This document shows positions 43,695-53,500 of a stretch of DNA of 64,000 nt, one piece after another. The stretch is taken from positions 1 to 64,000 of the forward strand of contig JAQXDE010000057.1 in assembly GCA_029251525.1 (NCBI GenBank). The letters run 5' to 3'. This DNA is from Saprospiraceae bacterium (GTDB lineage Bacteria; Bacteroidota; Bacteroidia; Chitinophagales; Saprospiraceae). The stretch's first letter is position 1. Each line of letters opens with the position of its first letter. Under the pieces are notes generated by a model. The model worked only from the letters and a program-made list of their open reading frames with translations. It searched no databases and was not told the DNA's origin. A program made the position numbers and the translations under genes.

Positions 43695-45746
43695 ATGGAC
43701 TGGATAAAAGTAATTTTCTTCCTTCATGTATTTCTTTTTAGTGCGCAGTTAGTTGCTCAAAATAAGCAATTAAACAAAGCGAACAAACGCTACCAAATTA
43801 AAAAATATGCCGAAGCAATTCCTTTTTATGAGGCTGGCCTAAAAAAGAATCCAAACTTAAACGCAAAAGTAAGATTGGCTTATTGCTATCGTATAAATAA
43901 TAATATCCAGAATGCAGTAAACCTTTATTCTGAAATTATTAAACACAAAAGGGCTAGACCTATTACATGGTACTACTATGGGGAATCCTTGATGAGTCAA
44001 GGAAAATACGACGAGGCTAAAGTTTGGTTGACAAAATATACAGAAAAAAAACCAGATGATTTAAAAGGCTGGACTCTAATCGAGTCAATTGATAAAATAC
44101 AAACAATTGCACCATATTATGAGGTGAAAAATATTGAAGCCTTTGCTCACAATTCTGAAGAAGATGATTCCGCTCCAGTTTTTTTTAGAAATGGGATTGC
44201 TTTTTCTTCTGATAGGAAAACAGGAGCTAAAATTATGAAAAAGAAATCAAGCTTTACTGGAAGAGATTTTTTGAGTATTTATTTAAGTAAAAGAGATGAT
44301 ATCGGTTCTTATAAATCACCGCACCAAATTTCGAGAAAAATCAATGATTTAAATAAAAATACAGGAACTATCGCAATTTCGCCTGATGAGACATCGGTAG
44401 TTTTCTCAAAAAATAGTGCTATTTCAAATCGTAAAAATCAATATAGCCTCATGCTTTATCAAGCAGAATTAACCGAAGAGGGGAAATTTAAAAATATCAA
44501 ATTAATGGAATTTTGTAACAATAATTCTAATTATATGCATCCTACCTTTTCGCCAGATGGAAAAACTTTATTTTTCATTTCTGATAAAAGTGGCGTAGGC
44601 GGAACAGATATTTTTTACTCTAAAATAGGAAATAATGGATGGAGTCAAGCAATAAATTTAGGTACTCCAATCAACACCACAGCCAATGAAGGATTTCCAT
44701 TTATGAGTTCAGATGGCAAGTTATTCTTTTCTTCAAAAGGTCATACTTCCTATGGTGGATTTGATATTTTCGTTAGCCAACAAGATTTAAAAGGAAACTG
44801 GAGTCAGCCAATTAACATTGGTTTACCAATCAATAGTGCTGCTGATGATATCTCTATCTATTTGTCCAAAGATTTAACCAAAGGAATGTTCGCTTCCTCT
44901 CGAGAAGGTGGAGATGATGATATTTATCTTTTTGATATAGAGGGGATGTATGAAAGAGTTACTAGTGATCTGTTTACTTCAAAACTAACATCCCATGAAA
45001 CTTTTGTTTCCAATTTGGAAGATGAAATAATTGTACTAGAACCAATTTCAGAAAACAAAACAAATAATATTTCTGAAGAAATTGAAATACCAATTGAAAC
45101 ATTAAAAGAGTTGAATAAGCTTTCTCAAAATCATCGCCAAGAAAGCGTTTACATACCAATAGAAACCTTTGAATCAAAAGATGAGATCGAAAGTAATATC
45201 AAAAAAAAATCCAAAGAAAAAGGATCTCTATTTTCAGGATTAGAAAATTCATCGAAATTATTTCAAGAGGGATTAGCAAGTTTAGATTCACCAATAACAG
45301 ATTTCCCTCTCCATACTAAGGATAATTCTAGTGATGATAACATTGCAAAAATGAGAGAATACTTAAAATTCCAATCACCACAAGAGGAAACAATTTTCAC
45401 CTTAGAAAAGGTGAAGTTCGAATCTAAAAAATATCACATTAATGATAATATTTCATCTTATTTAGAGGAGCTAGTAAAACTAATGAATGAATTTCACAAG
45501 TTAAAAATCGAAATAAATGCTCATACTCCAAGTTTTGGAAATGATCGAGAAAATATGGTTCTCTCCATCAAACGAGCTACTGCTACTGCTGGTTACTTAA
45601 TCCGAAAAGGAATTGAAACAGATCGTATAAAAGTAATGGGGTATGGCGAAACTAAATTGATCAATCATTGTGTAAATGATGTAAATTGCAGTAAAGAAGA
45701 TCATAAAATTAATCAAAGAATAGAGTTAAAAATAATAAATCAATAA
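43695..45746 (+). CDS. TPR-PD40-OmpA family outer-membrane protein
   Basis: A 683-residue protein. Signal peptide ends VAQ near residue 22. Two or three TPR helical repeats (25-105; KYAEAIPFYEAGLKKNPN) come first. A PD40/WD40-like propeller follows at about 130-390 (FSPDGKTLFFISDKSGVGG, FPFMSSDGKLFFSSKGHTS). After a long charged linker an OmpA C-terminal domain (565-683) includes LSIKRATATAGYLIRKGI and INQRIELKI. The order recalls the T9SS component PorE but lacks its carboxypeptidase-like domain. The peptidoglycan-binding Asp of the TDxxG motif is replaced by Pro (HTPSFG), while the paired Arg (KRA) is kept. It probably links cell-surface machinery to the wall. Confidence 0.88.
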   Translation: MDWIKVIFFLHVFLFSAQLVAQNKQLNKANKRYQIKKYAEAIPFYEAGLKKNPNLNAKVRLAYCYRINNNIQNAVNLYSEIIKHKRARPITWYYYGESLMSQGKYDEAKVWLTKYTEKKPDDLKGWTLIESIDKIQTIAPYYEVKNIEAFAHNSEEDDSAPVFFRNGIAFSSDRKTGAKIMKKKSSFTGRDFLSIYLSKRDDIGSYKSPHQISRKINDLNKNTGTIAISPDETSVVFSKNSAISNRKNQYSLMLYQAELTEEGKFKNIKLMEFCNNNSNYMHPTFSPDGKTLFFISDKSGVGGTDIFYSKIGNNGWSQAINLGTPINTTANEGFPFMSSDGKLFFSSKGHTSYGGFDIFVSQQDLKGNWSQPINIGLPINSAADDISIYLSKDLTKGMFASSREGGDDDIYLFDIEGMYERVTSDLFTSKLTSHETFVSNLEDEIIVLEPISENKTNNISEEIEIPIETLKELNKLSQNHRQESVYIPIETFESKDEIESNIKKKSKEKGSLFSGLENSSKLFQEGLASLDSPITDFPLHTKDNSSDDNIAKMREYLKFQSPQEETIFTLEKVKFESKKYHINDNISSYLEELVKLMNEFHKLKIEINAHTPSFGNDRENMVLSIKRATATAGYLIRKGIETDRIKVMGYGETKLINHCVNDVNCSKEDHKINQRIELKIINQ

Positions 45747-45808
45747 ATCAATAAATCTAAAGTTATGAGATTTTTTCATTTGTCGATAGGCTAATGATTT
45801 CTCTAAAC

Positions 45809-45850
45809 ATAAAAAAATCTATTTCGATTAATCGAAATAGATTTTTTTAT
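45809..45850. terminator. Perfect 42-bp palindromic terminator
   Basis: The 42 bases are a perfect palindrome centred between 45829 and 45830 (core TTTCGATTAATCGAAA) with seven A at one end and seven T at the other. It lies between the convergent OmpA-family and fabH genes and should stop transcription in both directions. Confidence 0.9.
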
Positions 45851-45875
45851 AAATTGATCCCGCATTCTATTTATC

Positions 45876-46865
45876 CTAATAACCCCAAACTAAATAAGTT
45901 GCTCCCCAAGTGAATCCTCCACCAAATGCAGCAAGTACTATTTTGTCTCCTTTTTTCAATTTACTTTCATAATCCCACAAACAAAGTGGTAAAGTTCCAG
46001 CCGTCGTATTTCCATATTTTTGAATATTCATCATTACCTTTTCCATAGGAAAATCTAATTGCCTGGCAACTGAAGTAATAATTCTTATGTTTGCTTGATG
46101 TGGTACTAGCCAAGTAATATCATCGTTCTCCAAATCATTTCTTTCCATCACCTCTTTAATTGCCCCTGACATTCCTTTAACTGCAGCTTTAAAAACTGGC
46201 CGACCTTCTTGGAAAACATATTGCTCTCCTGCAGCTAAGGTTTCTAGAGTGTGAGGCTTAAGTGAGCCACCTGCAGGCATATTCAAATATTCTCTTCCTG
46301 AGCCATCTGATTTTAATACAGAGTCCTGCACTCCTGTTATTTCTTCAGTAGGCTCAAGCATTACTGCTCCACCACCGTCACCAAAAATAATACAAGTTGA
46401 ACGATCTTTATAGTTAATAATTGAAGACATCATATCTAATCCTACAATTATTACTTTTTTATGAGAGCCAGACTCAACAAATTTGGCTCCGGTGGTTAAT
46501 GCATACAAAAATCCTGAACATGCGGCATTAATATCAAACCCAAAAGAGTTTATAGCACCTATTTTATCCGCAATGGTGTTAGCTGTGTCTGGGAAAACTC
46601 GGTCCCCAGTTATAGTTGCACAAATCAGCATATCCACCTCTTCTGGTTTGGTATTCGTCTTCTCTAACAAACCTTTGACCATTTCTACCCCCATATCTGA
46701 GGCTGCCCAACCTTCTTTTTTTAGGATCCGACGTTCTTTGATCCCAGTTCTACTTTGAATCCATTCGTCGTTAGTGTCGACCATTGTTTCGAGTTCTTTG
46801 TTCGTCAAAACATAATCTGGCACATAGCCGTGAACACCTGATATAGTTGCGAATTTATTTGACAT
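45876..46865 (-). CDS. fabH: 3-oxoacyl-ACP synthase III (FabH)
   Basis: A 329-residue thiolase-fold enzyme that starts fatty-acid synthesis by condensing acyl-CoA with malonyl-ACP. The catalytic triad is complete: Cys116 in DINAACSGFLYAL, His256 in WLVPHQANIRII and Asn286 in NIQKYGNTTAGT. The N-terminal SGVHGYVPDYVLTNKELE and SRTGIKERR stretch (substrate/CoA entrance) and the final GWGATYLVWGY are as expected. It is a single gene; other fab genes are not nearby. Bacteroidota often carry several FabH copies, so it may serve branched-chain or specialised lipid synthesis. Confidence 0.96.
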   Translation of the reverse strand: MSNKFATISGVHGYVPDYVLTNKELETMVDTNDEWIQSRTGIKERRILKKEGWAASDMGVEMVKGLLEKTNTKPEEVDMLICATITGDRVFPDTANTIADKIGAINSFGFDINAACSGFLYALTTGAKFVESGSHKKVIIVGLDMMSSIINYKDRSTCIIFGDGGGAVMLEPTEEITGVQDSVLKSDGSGREYLNMPAGGSLKPHTLETLAAGEQYVFQEGRPVFKAAVKGMSGAIKEVMERNDLENDDITWLVPHQANIRIITSVARQLDFPMEKVMMNIQKYGNTTAGTLPLCLWDYESKLKKGDKIVLAAFGGGFTWGATYLVWGY

Positions 46866-47453
46866 GATTTAATCTATGATTGTTTAATAAAAATCCGTTG
46901 CAAGGTAGCTAAAAAGGGGGAAGTGGGGAAATGAGAGAAGGAGATTTTTTTTAGCCTAGGTTTTGGAAATCGTAAATAAAAAGATAAAACATCAAATTTT
47001 CTTCACCTACATGTCAATATTAAAAAAGATTAATATGCAAAATCTCATCACACATTCCTCAAAAAACAACCTCTCAATTAATAATAAAGAAATAAATATT
47101 ACAAAAAATCATAAATGGTATGTTGTTTGCATATGTTGAAGTGTATTCAATCTTAAACTACTATGAGAAAGTCAGGCGATGAATGAACATCCCCCCGTTC
47201 ATTCAGCTATAAGTTTTAGATTTAAAATAATAATAACAACAAATCCACAATTCTTCCACTACTCATTACCCAAATTGAAATCATCCCATAAAATGGATGC
47301 TTTTACAACATATTTATGAACGAAGAATTTAAAATTTTGATTAATTCAAATTCATTTTTCAAATGAAGATTTTTCAATAACAATCGATTGATTTGTTTTC
47401 GAATTTCATAAAAAATCAGTAATGATTTATTTTATACAAAAAAAAAAAGCATC
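46866..47453. other. Divergent intergenic region
   Basis: About 590 bases between fabH (minus) and the thioredoxin-SPOR gene (plus). It contains a purine-rich run (AAAAAGGGGGAAGTGGGGAA, about 46909-46930), the hairpin at 47180-47205 and no protein-like frame. Confidence 0.45.
47180..47205. promoter_or_regulatory. Hairpin with a C-rich loop
   Basis: TGAATGAAC (47180-47188) pairs perfectly with GTTCATTCA (47197-47205), presenting the loop ATCCCCCC. No T-run follows, so it is not a simple terminator. It lies in the spacer between divergent genes and could be a regulator site or leader structure. Function unknown. Confidence 0.4.
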
Positions 47454-48584
47454 ATGAGATCATTATTTTTCTTACTTCTAGCAAGTTTACTTTTGATGTC
47501 GGCTAAAAATCCAACATCAGAAGGAATTGAATTTTTCCAAGGTTCTTTCACTTCCGCCAAGTTAAAAGCATCTGAAGAAGGTAAACTATTCTTCTTAGAT
47601 TTTACAGCAAGTTGGTGTACTCCTTGTCAATGGATGGAGGAAACTACATTTACTGATCCAACTTTGGCAGCCTATGTAAAAGAAAATTATATAGCACTTC
47701 AAGTAGATATTGATGACTTTGATGGCTATGCTTTAAAGCAAAAATATAATATTCATGTTTTGCCATCTTTACTTGTTTTCAATTCTTCAGGATTACTTTT
47801 GGGACAATATCAGGAATCTCTTTCTCCATCCAATATGCTAGCTTTATTAAAACAATATGACCAGCCAATAAATCGAATGGCAGCACGTCCATCAAGGGCA
47901 ACAACTGCAAAAGTTACAACACGTAAACAATTAGCACCGAAGATTAAAAAGTCTCATTCACAGGTTTTAACTTCGGTAAACAGAGAATTAATTGCTCAAG
48001 AGGAAATTAAACTACCCTCAACGTTTATAGTAAATCAACCAGCTACAAATAGAATAGATTATAAATCCAATCGCCCAACAGCAATAGGAAATATCTCAAG
48101 AAATAGATTGGTCAAAAAGAAAGAAAAACAACTCGTTTCTTTCGGAGAGAACAATCAAAAAATGCAACCAAACTTACTTACTATGCCCACTTCGACTCCA
48201 GCTCAAGAATATTATTTTGAGAATGAAATCGAGGAAGCATCTTCTCTAACGAGAGAGAAACCTTATGCTCATGTTTCGAATCTAGACCTTAATACGGATA
48301 ATGGCGAGGGATTGTACAGATTTAATGTGCTACGCCAACATTCCATAGGGTTTAGTGTTCAAGTGGGCGCTTACGCTGAGTATAGCAATGTCTTGCAACA
48401 AGCATCTTTGTTTCAACAACAATTTGATGAGCCAGTCATTGTTTATATCTCTAAAAGAAGGAATCGTACCTTATACAAATTAATGCTCGGTGAGTTTAAA
48501 ACTCGTACTGCGGCAATAGGTTTTATGAGAACGATTCAAGCAAAAGGAATGGAAGGAATTTTAAAAAATCTTTCCAACCATTAA
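47454..48584 (+). CDS. Periplasmic thioredoxin-like protein fused to a SPOR domain
   Basis: A 376-residue protein. Signal peptide MRSLFFLLLASLLLMSA. The thioredoxin-like domain (about 25-140) has FLDFTASWCTPCQWMEETTF with the redox pair Cys55-Cys58, and ends with the cis-proline stretch IHVLPSLLVFNSSG. A basic, low-complexity linker (about 145-290) follows. Residues about 298-376 form a SPOR domain (GFSVQVGAYAEYSNVLQQAS, LYKLMLGEFKTRTAAIGF). SPOR domains bind peptidoglycan stripped of stem peptides at division sites, so this protein may bring disulphide exchange to the septum. The linkage is unusual. It ends in a very strong terminator. Confidence 0.88.
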   Translation: MRSLFFLLLASLLLMSAKNPTSEGIEFFQGSFTSAKLKASEEGKLFFLDFTASWCTPCQWMEETTFTDPTLAAYVKENYIALQVDIDDFDGYALKQKYNIHVLPSLLVFNSSGLLLGQYQESLSPSNMLALLKQYDQPINRMAARPSRATTAKVTTRKQLAPKIKKSHSQVLTSVNRELIAQEEIKLPSTFIVNQPATNRIDYKSNRPTAIGNISRNRLVKKKEKQLVSFGENNQKMQPNLLTMPTSTPAQEYYFENEIEEASSLTREKPYAHVSNLDLNTDNGEGLYRFNVLRQHSIGFSVQVGAYAEYSNVLQQASLFQQQFDEPVIVYISKRRNRTLYKLMLGEFKTRTAAIGFMRTIQAKGMEGILKNLSNH

Positions 48585-48610
48585 AACTAATTTGCTTAGG
48601 AAACGAATTT

Positions 48611-48644
48611 AGGAGAGAAAGTAAACTTTCTCTCCTTTTTTTTT
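48611..48644 (+). terminator. Strong intrinsic terminator
   Basis: AGGAGAGAAAGT (48611-48622) pairs perfectly with ACTTTCTCTCCT (48625-48636) around two bases, followed by a run of eight more T. Confidence 0.95.
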
Positions 48645-48818
48645 GGACGAAATGCAGATTAGCGTGGGACTAGTGTATTTGACGATTAGCAGGTGATATG
48701 GATTTATCATTATTCCGTAATAATCCTCAAATCAGTTTACTTGCTAGATCTTTGTCTTTGGTGTTTTATCATTTTTTTTCAAAAAAATAAAAAGCAATCA
48801 TTACTTTTGACAAAAAAA

Positions 48819-50045
48819 ATGCTGATAAAGAATATCAAAACAATAGTTGGAGTTGACGAAGATTTCTGCAAAATAAAAAAAGGAGAAGAGATGAAAAATC
48901 TTCCCACTATTGACAATGCTTGGCTTTTGATTGAAAAAAATAAAATTGCTGATTACGGAAAAATGGAAACCTGCCCAGTAAGAAATGAAAAAATAATTGA
49001 TGCAACAGGAAAGATGGTTTTCCCTTCCTGGTGCGATTCTCATACTCATTTAGTTTTTGCAGGAAATAGAGAAGGAGAATTTAGAGATCGAATTGAAGGT
49101 CTTTCTTATGAAGAAATCGCAAGGCGTGGAGGAGGAATATTAAATTCAGCAAAACGACTTCGGGTAACCCCAGAAGAAGATTTATTAGAACAAGCTTGGA
49201 CTAGGATAGAAGAAGTCAAAAGTTTTGGTACTGGTGTTGTTGAAATTAAAAGTGGTTATGGATTAACGGTTGAAAGTGAGCTAAAAATGCTCCGAGTTAT
49301 TCGAAAACTAAAAGCTATTTCTCCTTTGAAAATTAAGTCCACTTTTTTAGGAGCTCATGCTCTCCCTCCAGAATTCAAAGAAAATAGAAGTGGATATATA
49401 CAATTAATTGTCAACGAATTACTGCCTAAAATAGCCGATGAAGGTTTGGCAGACTATATTGATGTTTTTTGTGAAAAAGTAGCCTTCTCACCCTCTGAAA
49501 CTGAACTAATTATGGAAGCGGGTTGGAAGTATAATTTAAAACCAAAAATTCATACTAACCAATTCAATTGTATGGGAGGTATCGAAGCGAGTGTAAAACA
49601 TGGAGCCATTTCCGTTGATCATCTAGAAGTAGTCAATGAATCAGAAATTGAAATTTTGAAAAATTCAAATACGATGGCTACGCTATTACCTTCTGCGCCA
49701 TTTTTTATCAATGATCATTATCCTCCTGCTAGGAAATTAATTGATGCGGGTTTACCCGTGGCATTAGCTACCGATTTTAACCCAGGCTCTACGCCATCAG
49801 GAAAAATGTCCTTTGTGGTTTCTTTAGCATGTATAAAAATGAAGATGTTGCCAGAGGAAGCTATCAACGCAGCTACTATCAATGGAGCTGTTGCACTAGA
49901 GTTACAAAATGATTTTGGCAGCATTGCAAGAGGAAAAGTAGCAAATATTTTTATTTCAAAACCGATGTCATCAATTGCATTTTTACCTTATTCCTTTGGG
50001 AGTAATTTAGTAGAAACAGTCATTTTGAACGGAAAAGTTAATTAA
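48819..50045 (+). CDS. hutI: Imidazolonepropionase
   Basis: A 408-residue enzyme from the ATG at 48819 (MLIKNIKTIVGVDED). The frame is open from 48693, but those 42 residues are hydrophobic and unlike the family. Metal and substrate motifs are intact: FPSWCDSHTHLVFAGNR, VVEIKSGYGL, GAHALPPEF, KIHTNQFN, ISVDHLEVV and ATDFNPGSTPSGK. It hydrolyses imidazolone-5-propionate to formiminoglutamate, the third step of histidine breakdown, in the cytoplasm. No other hut gene is in the window, so this one stands apart from its pathway partners. Confidence 0.96.
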   Translation: MLIKNIKTIVGVDEDFCKIKKGEEMKNLPTIDNAWLLIEKNKIADYGKMETCPVRNEKIIDATGKMVFPSWCDSHTHLVFAGNREGEFRDRIEGLSYEEIARRGGGILNSAKRLRVTPEEDLLEQAWTRIEEVKSFGTGVVEIKSGYGLTVESELKMLRVIRKLKAISPLKIKSTFLGAHALPPEFKENRSGYIQLIVNELLPKIADEGLADYIDVFCEKVAFSPSETELIMEAGWKYNLKPKIHTNQFNCMGGIEASVKHGAISVDHLEVVNESEIEILKNSNTMATLLPSAPFFINDHYPPARKLIDAGLPVALATDFNPGSTPSGKMSFVVSLACIKMKMLPEEAINAATINGAVALELQNDFGSIARGKVANIFISKPMSSIAFLPYSFGSNLVETVILNGKVN

Positions 50046-50579
50046 ATACACAACCAAATGGTAAGTTATATTTCGCTCAGATAAAGAATTAACTGGCTAA
50101 TTGAAGCGTTACAAAGAAATAGGTAAAATAGTTAAACTTTATAGGAGTTATTCACTCCAACATTATATATAATCTACCAATAGAAATCATTATTGAAAAA
50201 ATGATGGTTTGCCTACTATATTGCATTACCATTGTACAATATTTAGAATTGAAAATCGTTCTTTATGCGGTTTCCAAAAAGGATTTTTTGAATGGATTCT
50301 TTAAAAAAAAGATTTTTGCCAAATACCTGTCAAAACCTATAAATCTCAAGTAAACGAGGACAGCCAAATTATCCAAGATGGCATCTTTGATTTTAACTAT
50401 TTTTATGAAAAATATACTTTAAAGAAAACCTCCATTCCTTTAATCTAAAAATTAGAATTGTTCGTAACCTATTCCTATTTTTGTGCTTTAATTGCGCTAT
50501 AAATTTTTAGGTGTGTTTTTTAAAAAATTAAATTAACCGATCCTAATTCCCCATGGTTTCAAAAAATAATAATTTAAAG
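50046..50579. other. Intergenic region with a possible gene remnant
   Basis: Spacer between hutI and the SprB-repeat gene. From 50197 to the TAA at 50448 one plus-strand frame is open except for a single TAA at 50302, within or beside a run of A. Its second part reads like protein (KTYKSQVNEDSQIIQDGIF). This may be a decayed small gene, but no family is recognised. The remainder is AT-rich with no clear terminator for hutI. Confidence 0.3.
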
Positions 50580-53500
50580 ATGTTAAAACGTTTATTCCCA
50601 ATCACCTTGCTGACTTTCATTGCGACGATTGCATTTTCTCAAAATCCGCAGCCAGCCGGAATTGCAATTTCCAATTCTTCAAATCAACCGGAAGGTATTT
50701 TAGCTTGTGCTCCTGGCTCAGGAAATGAAGCAGGTGCTATTTCATTAGGACCATTTGTTGGTTCAAGTAATGATATAGATTTTGACACAATGTATTTGTG
50801 TTTCAATGATCAAATATTAATTGATCATGATGCAGGTTCTGAGGATTTTTCAGGTGACCCAATTACTAGTTCACCTTCAGGAATAGGATATGCTGTTTAT
50901 GATTGCCCACCAAGTATTGCGTTCAATGGTGAATTATCAACGATTCAAACAGATCCTTGCCTTACAAATAATCCTCCTCCTACGGGGGGGGCTGTTCTCC
51001 CATATATCGCTACACCTCCTAACACAACAGGTGATATTCTTTTTGATAATGATGGCGGAATACAAAATTACTTTAATGCTGGAGCTCCTGTATTAAAATG
51101 GTTTGCTCCAATCACTTATGATTCTCTCTCAGTTATAGCAGGAATTGGTTTTGCTAACTATGAAGGATTACCAAGTGGTCCATGTGTAGATGTAAATGAG
51201 CAAGAGGCATTCGCAGTAGTTTATCTAAATGAAATTACTGCCACTAACCTACAAACATCTGGTACCCTGGGTGGAAGTGGAATTAGTAACTGTATTGGTA
51301 CATTTGATATCACAGGTGGTTTTCCTGAATTTGATTCTAATGAATCTTATGATATAAATATTACACTTAATGGAAATCCAACTGTTACTGGTCTATTGGT
51401 TAGTGTAATTAACGGTATGGCTAAATTTCAAATTTTTGAACCTGGTTTATATGATATTTCAATCACAGATGGAAAAGCTTGCCCTGCCATTTTCCAAATG
51501 GATATGTCTGGGTGTACAGCATTAGGAACAAACATTCCAGATCTAACTGCACTCCCTGCCTCAACTGTTTGTGTTCCATTTTATGCACAGAACTTTACAG
51601 ATATTTTTTCATTTCAATATTCTATTCATTGGGATCCGACAATCTTGTCGTTTGCAAATACAAATTTTGTAAATCCTGATTTGAACAATCTTGATTTACT
51701 TTTCGGTACAGTTGGAACTGATGCTTTAACAACATCATTCTTTTATCTATCAGGAGGAGCTGCATCCTTAACAGTACCAGATGGCGACATTCTTTTTGAA
51801 ATATGTTTTAATGTTCTTGGCCCTGTAGGTTCGACGAGTCCAATAACTATAGATGGAAACCCAACAATCATTGATGTCTATGATGGAGGAAATGTTTATT
51901 TAGGATTTGTTCCGATGGCAGGTTCTGTAACTGTAGTGAATCAATCTCTTTTTAACATTACCATTATCCCAAATAATGTAAGTTGCAACGGCCTGTTAGA
52001 TGGAAGTATTGATTTTTCAATAAATATTCCAAGCAATGGTAACGCCCCTTTTAGTATTGGATTTTCAGAAGTGGGTAATCCGACTAATAGTGGATCAATT
52101 ACTGGAATCAATGATGGTGAAATGGTTACCCAACCTGGGTTACCAGCTGGAACATATGCCCTAACCATTGCAGATTCAAGTACTCCGCCCGTTGTAGATT
52201 TAGATACTATAATAATTGATGAACCACCAATTCTTGGATCCAGCATCTCTGTTTCACAACCTATTTTGTGTTTCGGGGATACTAATGGTTCGTTTACTGC
52301 TGATGTAATTGTTGGTGGTGTAATTCTTTCTAACCCTGGTCCAGAATATACATTTTTATGGACACCTGGAAATATTACCACTCAGACTATTTCATCAGTT
52401 GATCCCGCTTTAGGAACATACTCAGTTACAATAACGGATGGAAATGGTTGTGAAGCAATAGCAAGCACTACCCCTTCACAACCTTCTGATTTAACAGTAG
52501 GCGTAATGGTTACAGATGCTGCATGTTCTGGAATTGATAATGGTGAAATTGAAGCAATTGGAACAGGGGGTGTTACTGCAGGAACTTATTCCTATGCATG
52601 GAGTACCAACCCAACACAAACCACTCAAATCGCTACCAATCTCGGAATTGGAACATATACTGTTACTATTACAGATGATAACATGTGTGCAGCAACTGCC
52701 TCAGCTATTGTAAGTGCAGCAACTATTATTTTTGCTAATTCAGTTGCTTCTAATGTTCAATGTAATGGAGCAAATGATGGAGCAATCTTTCATGCTCCAA
52801 TTGTAATTGGAACGAATAATGGAGGTTACTCTTACCAATGGTCTCCAAATATTTCAACGATAAGTAGCGGTTCACCGCTTACTCCAGGAACATATACAAC
52901 GACAATTACTGATGCATTAGGTTGTAATATTGATACAACAATTACCATTTCAGAGCCTGTCGCTTTAATGATTGATGGAATAGTAAATACAACAGATGAA
53001 ACATGCGCTGTAGGAGGAAATGATGGAACAGCATCTGTAATTGTGACTGGAGGAACACCTCCTCAAAATGGAAATTATACTTACACTTGGAGCTGTTGTA
53101 TTGGTGTAGATGCTAATTCTGTAAGTAATGTTCCTCAAGGAAATTATATTGTTAATATAGAGGACGATAATAATTGTAGCGTTACTGCTCCATTTACTAT
53201 TAATCCCCCAACACCTCCTATAATTATTTCCTTTGATTCGATTTCTGTACCCTGCCCTACTTCTACAAATGGAGAATTGACTGTTAACACAATTGATGGA
53301 AATACACCAATTACAAGTTACTCTTGGACTTTTCCAAATGGATCAAATTCTAATGGCCAAACTATAAGTAATCTAGGTCCAGGGACATATACAGTAACTG
53401 TTACTGCAGCCGATGGTTGTGTAGCCATTGATTCTGCAACACTCTATGCCCCTGAACAATTAATGCTAGTTCAACCTTTACCTACTAATCCAAACTGTTA

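Noticed and set aside
48693-48818. Longer N-terminus for hutI
   Set aside because: The extra 42 residues are hydrophobic, unlike any imidazolonepropionase, and lie just after a strong terminator.
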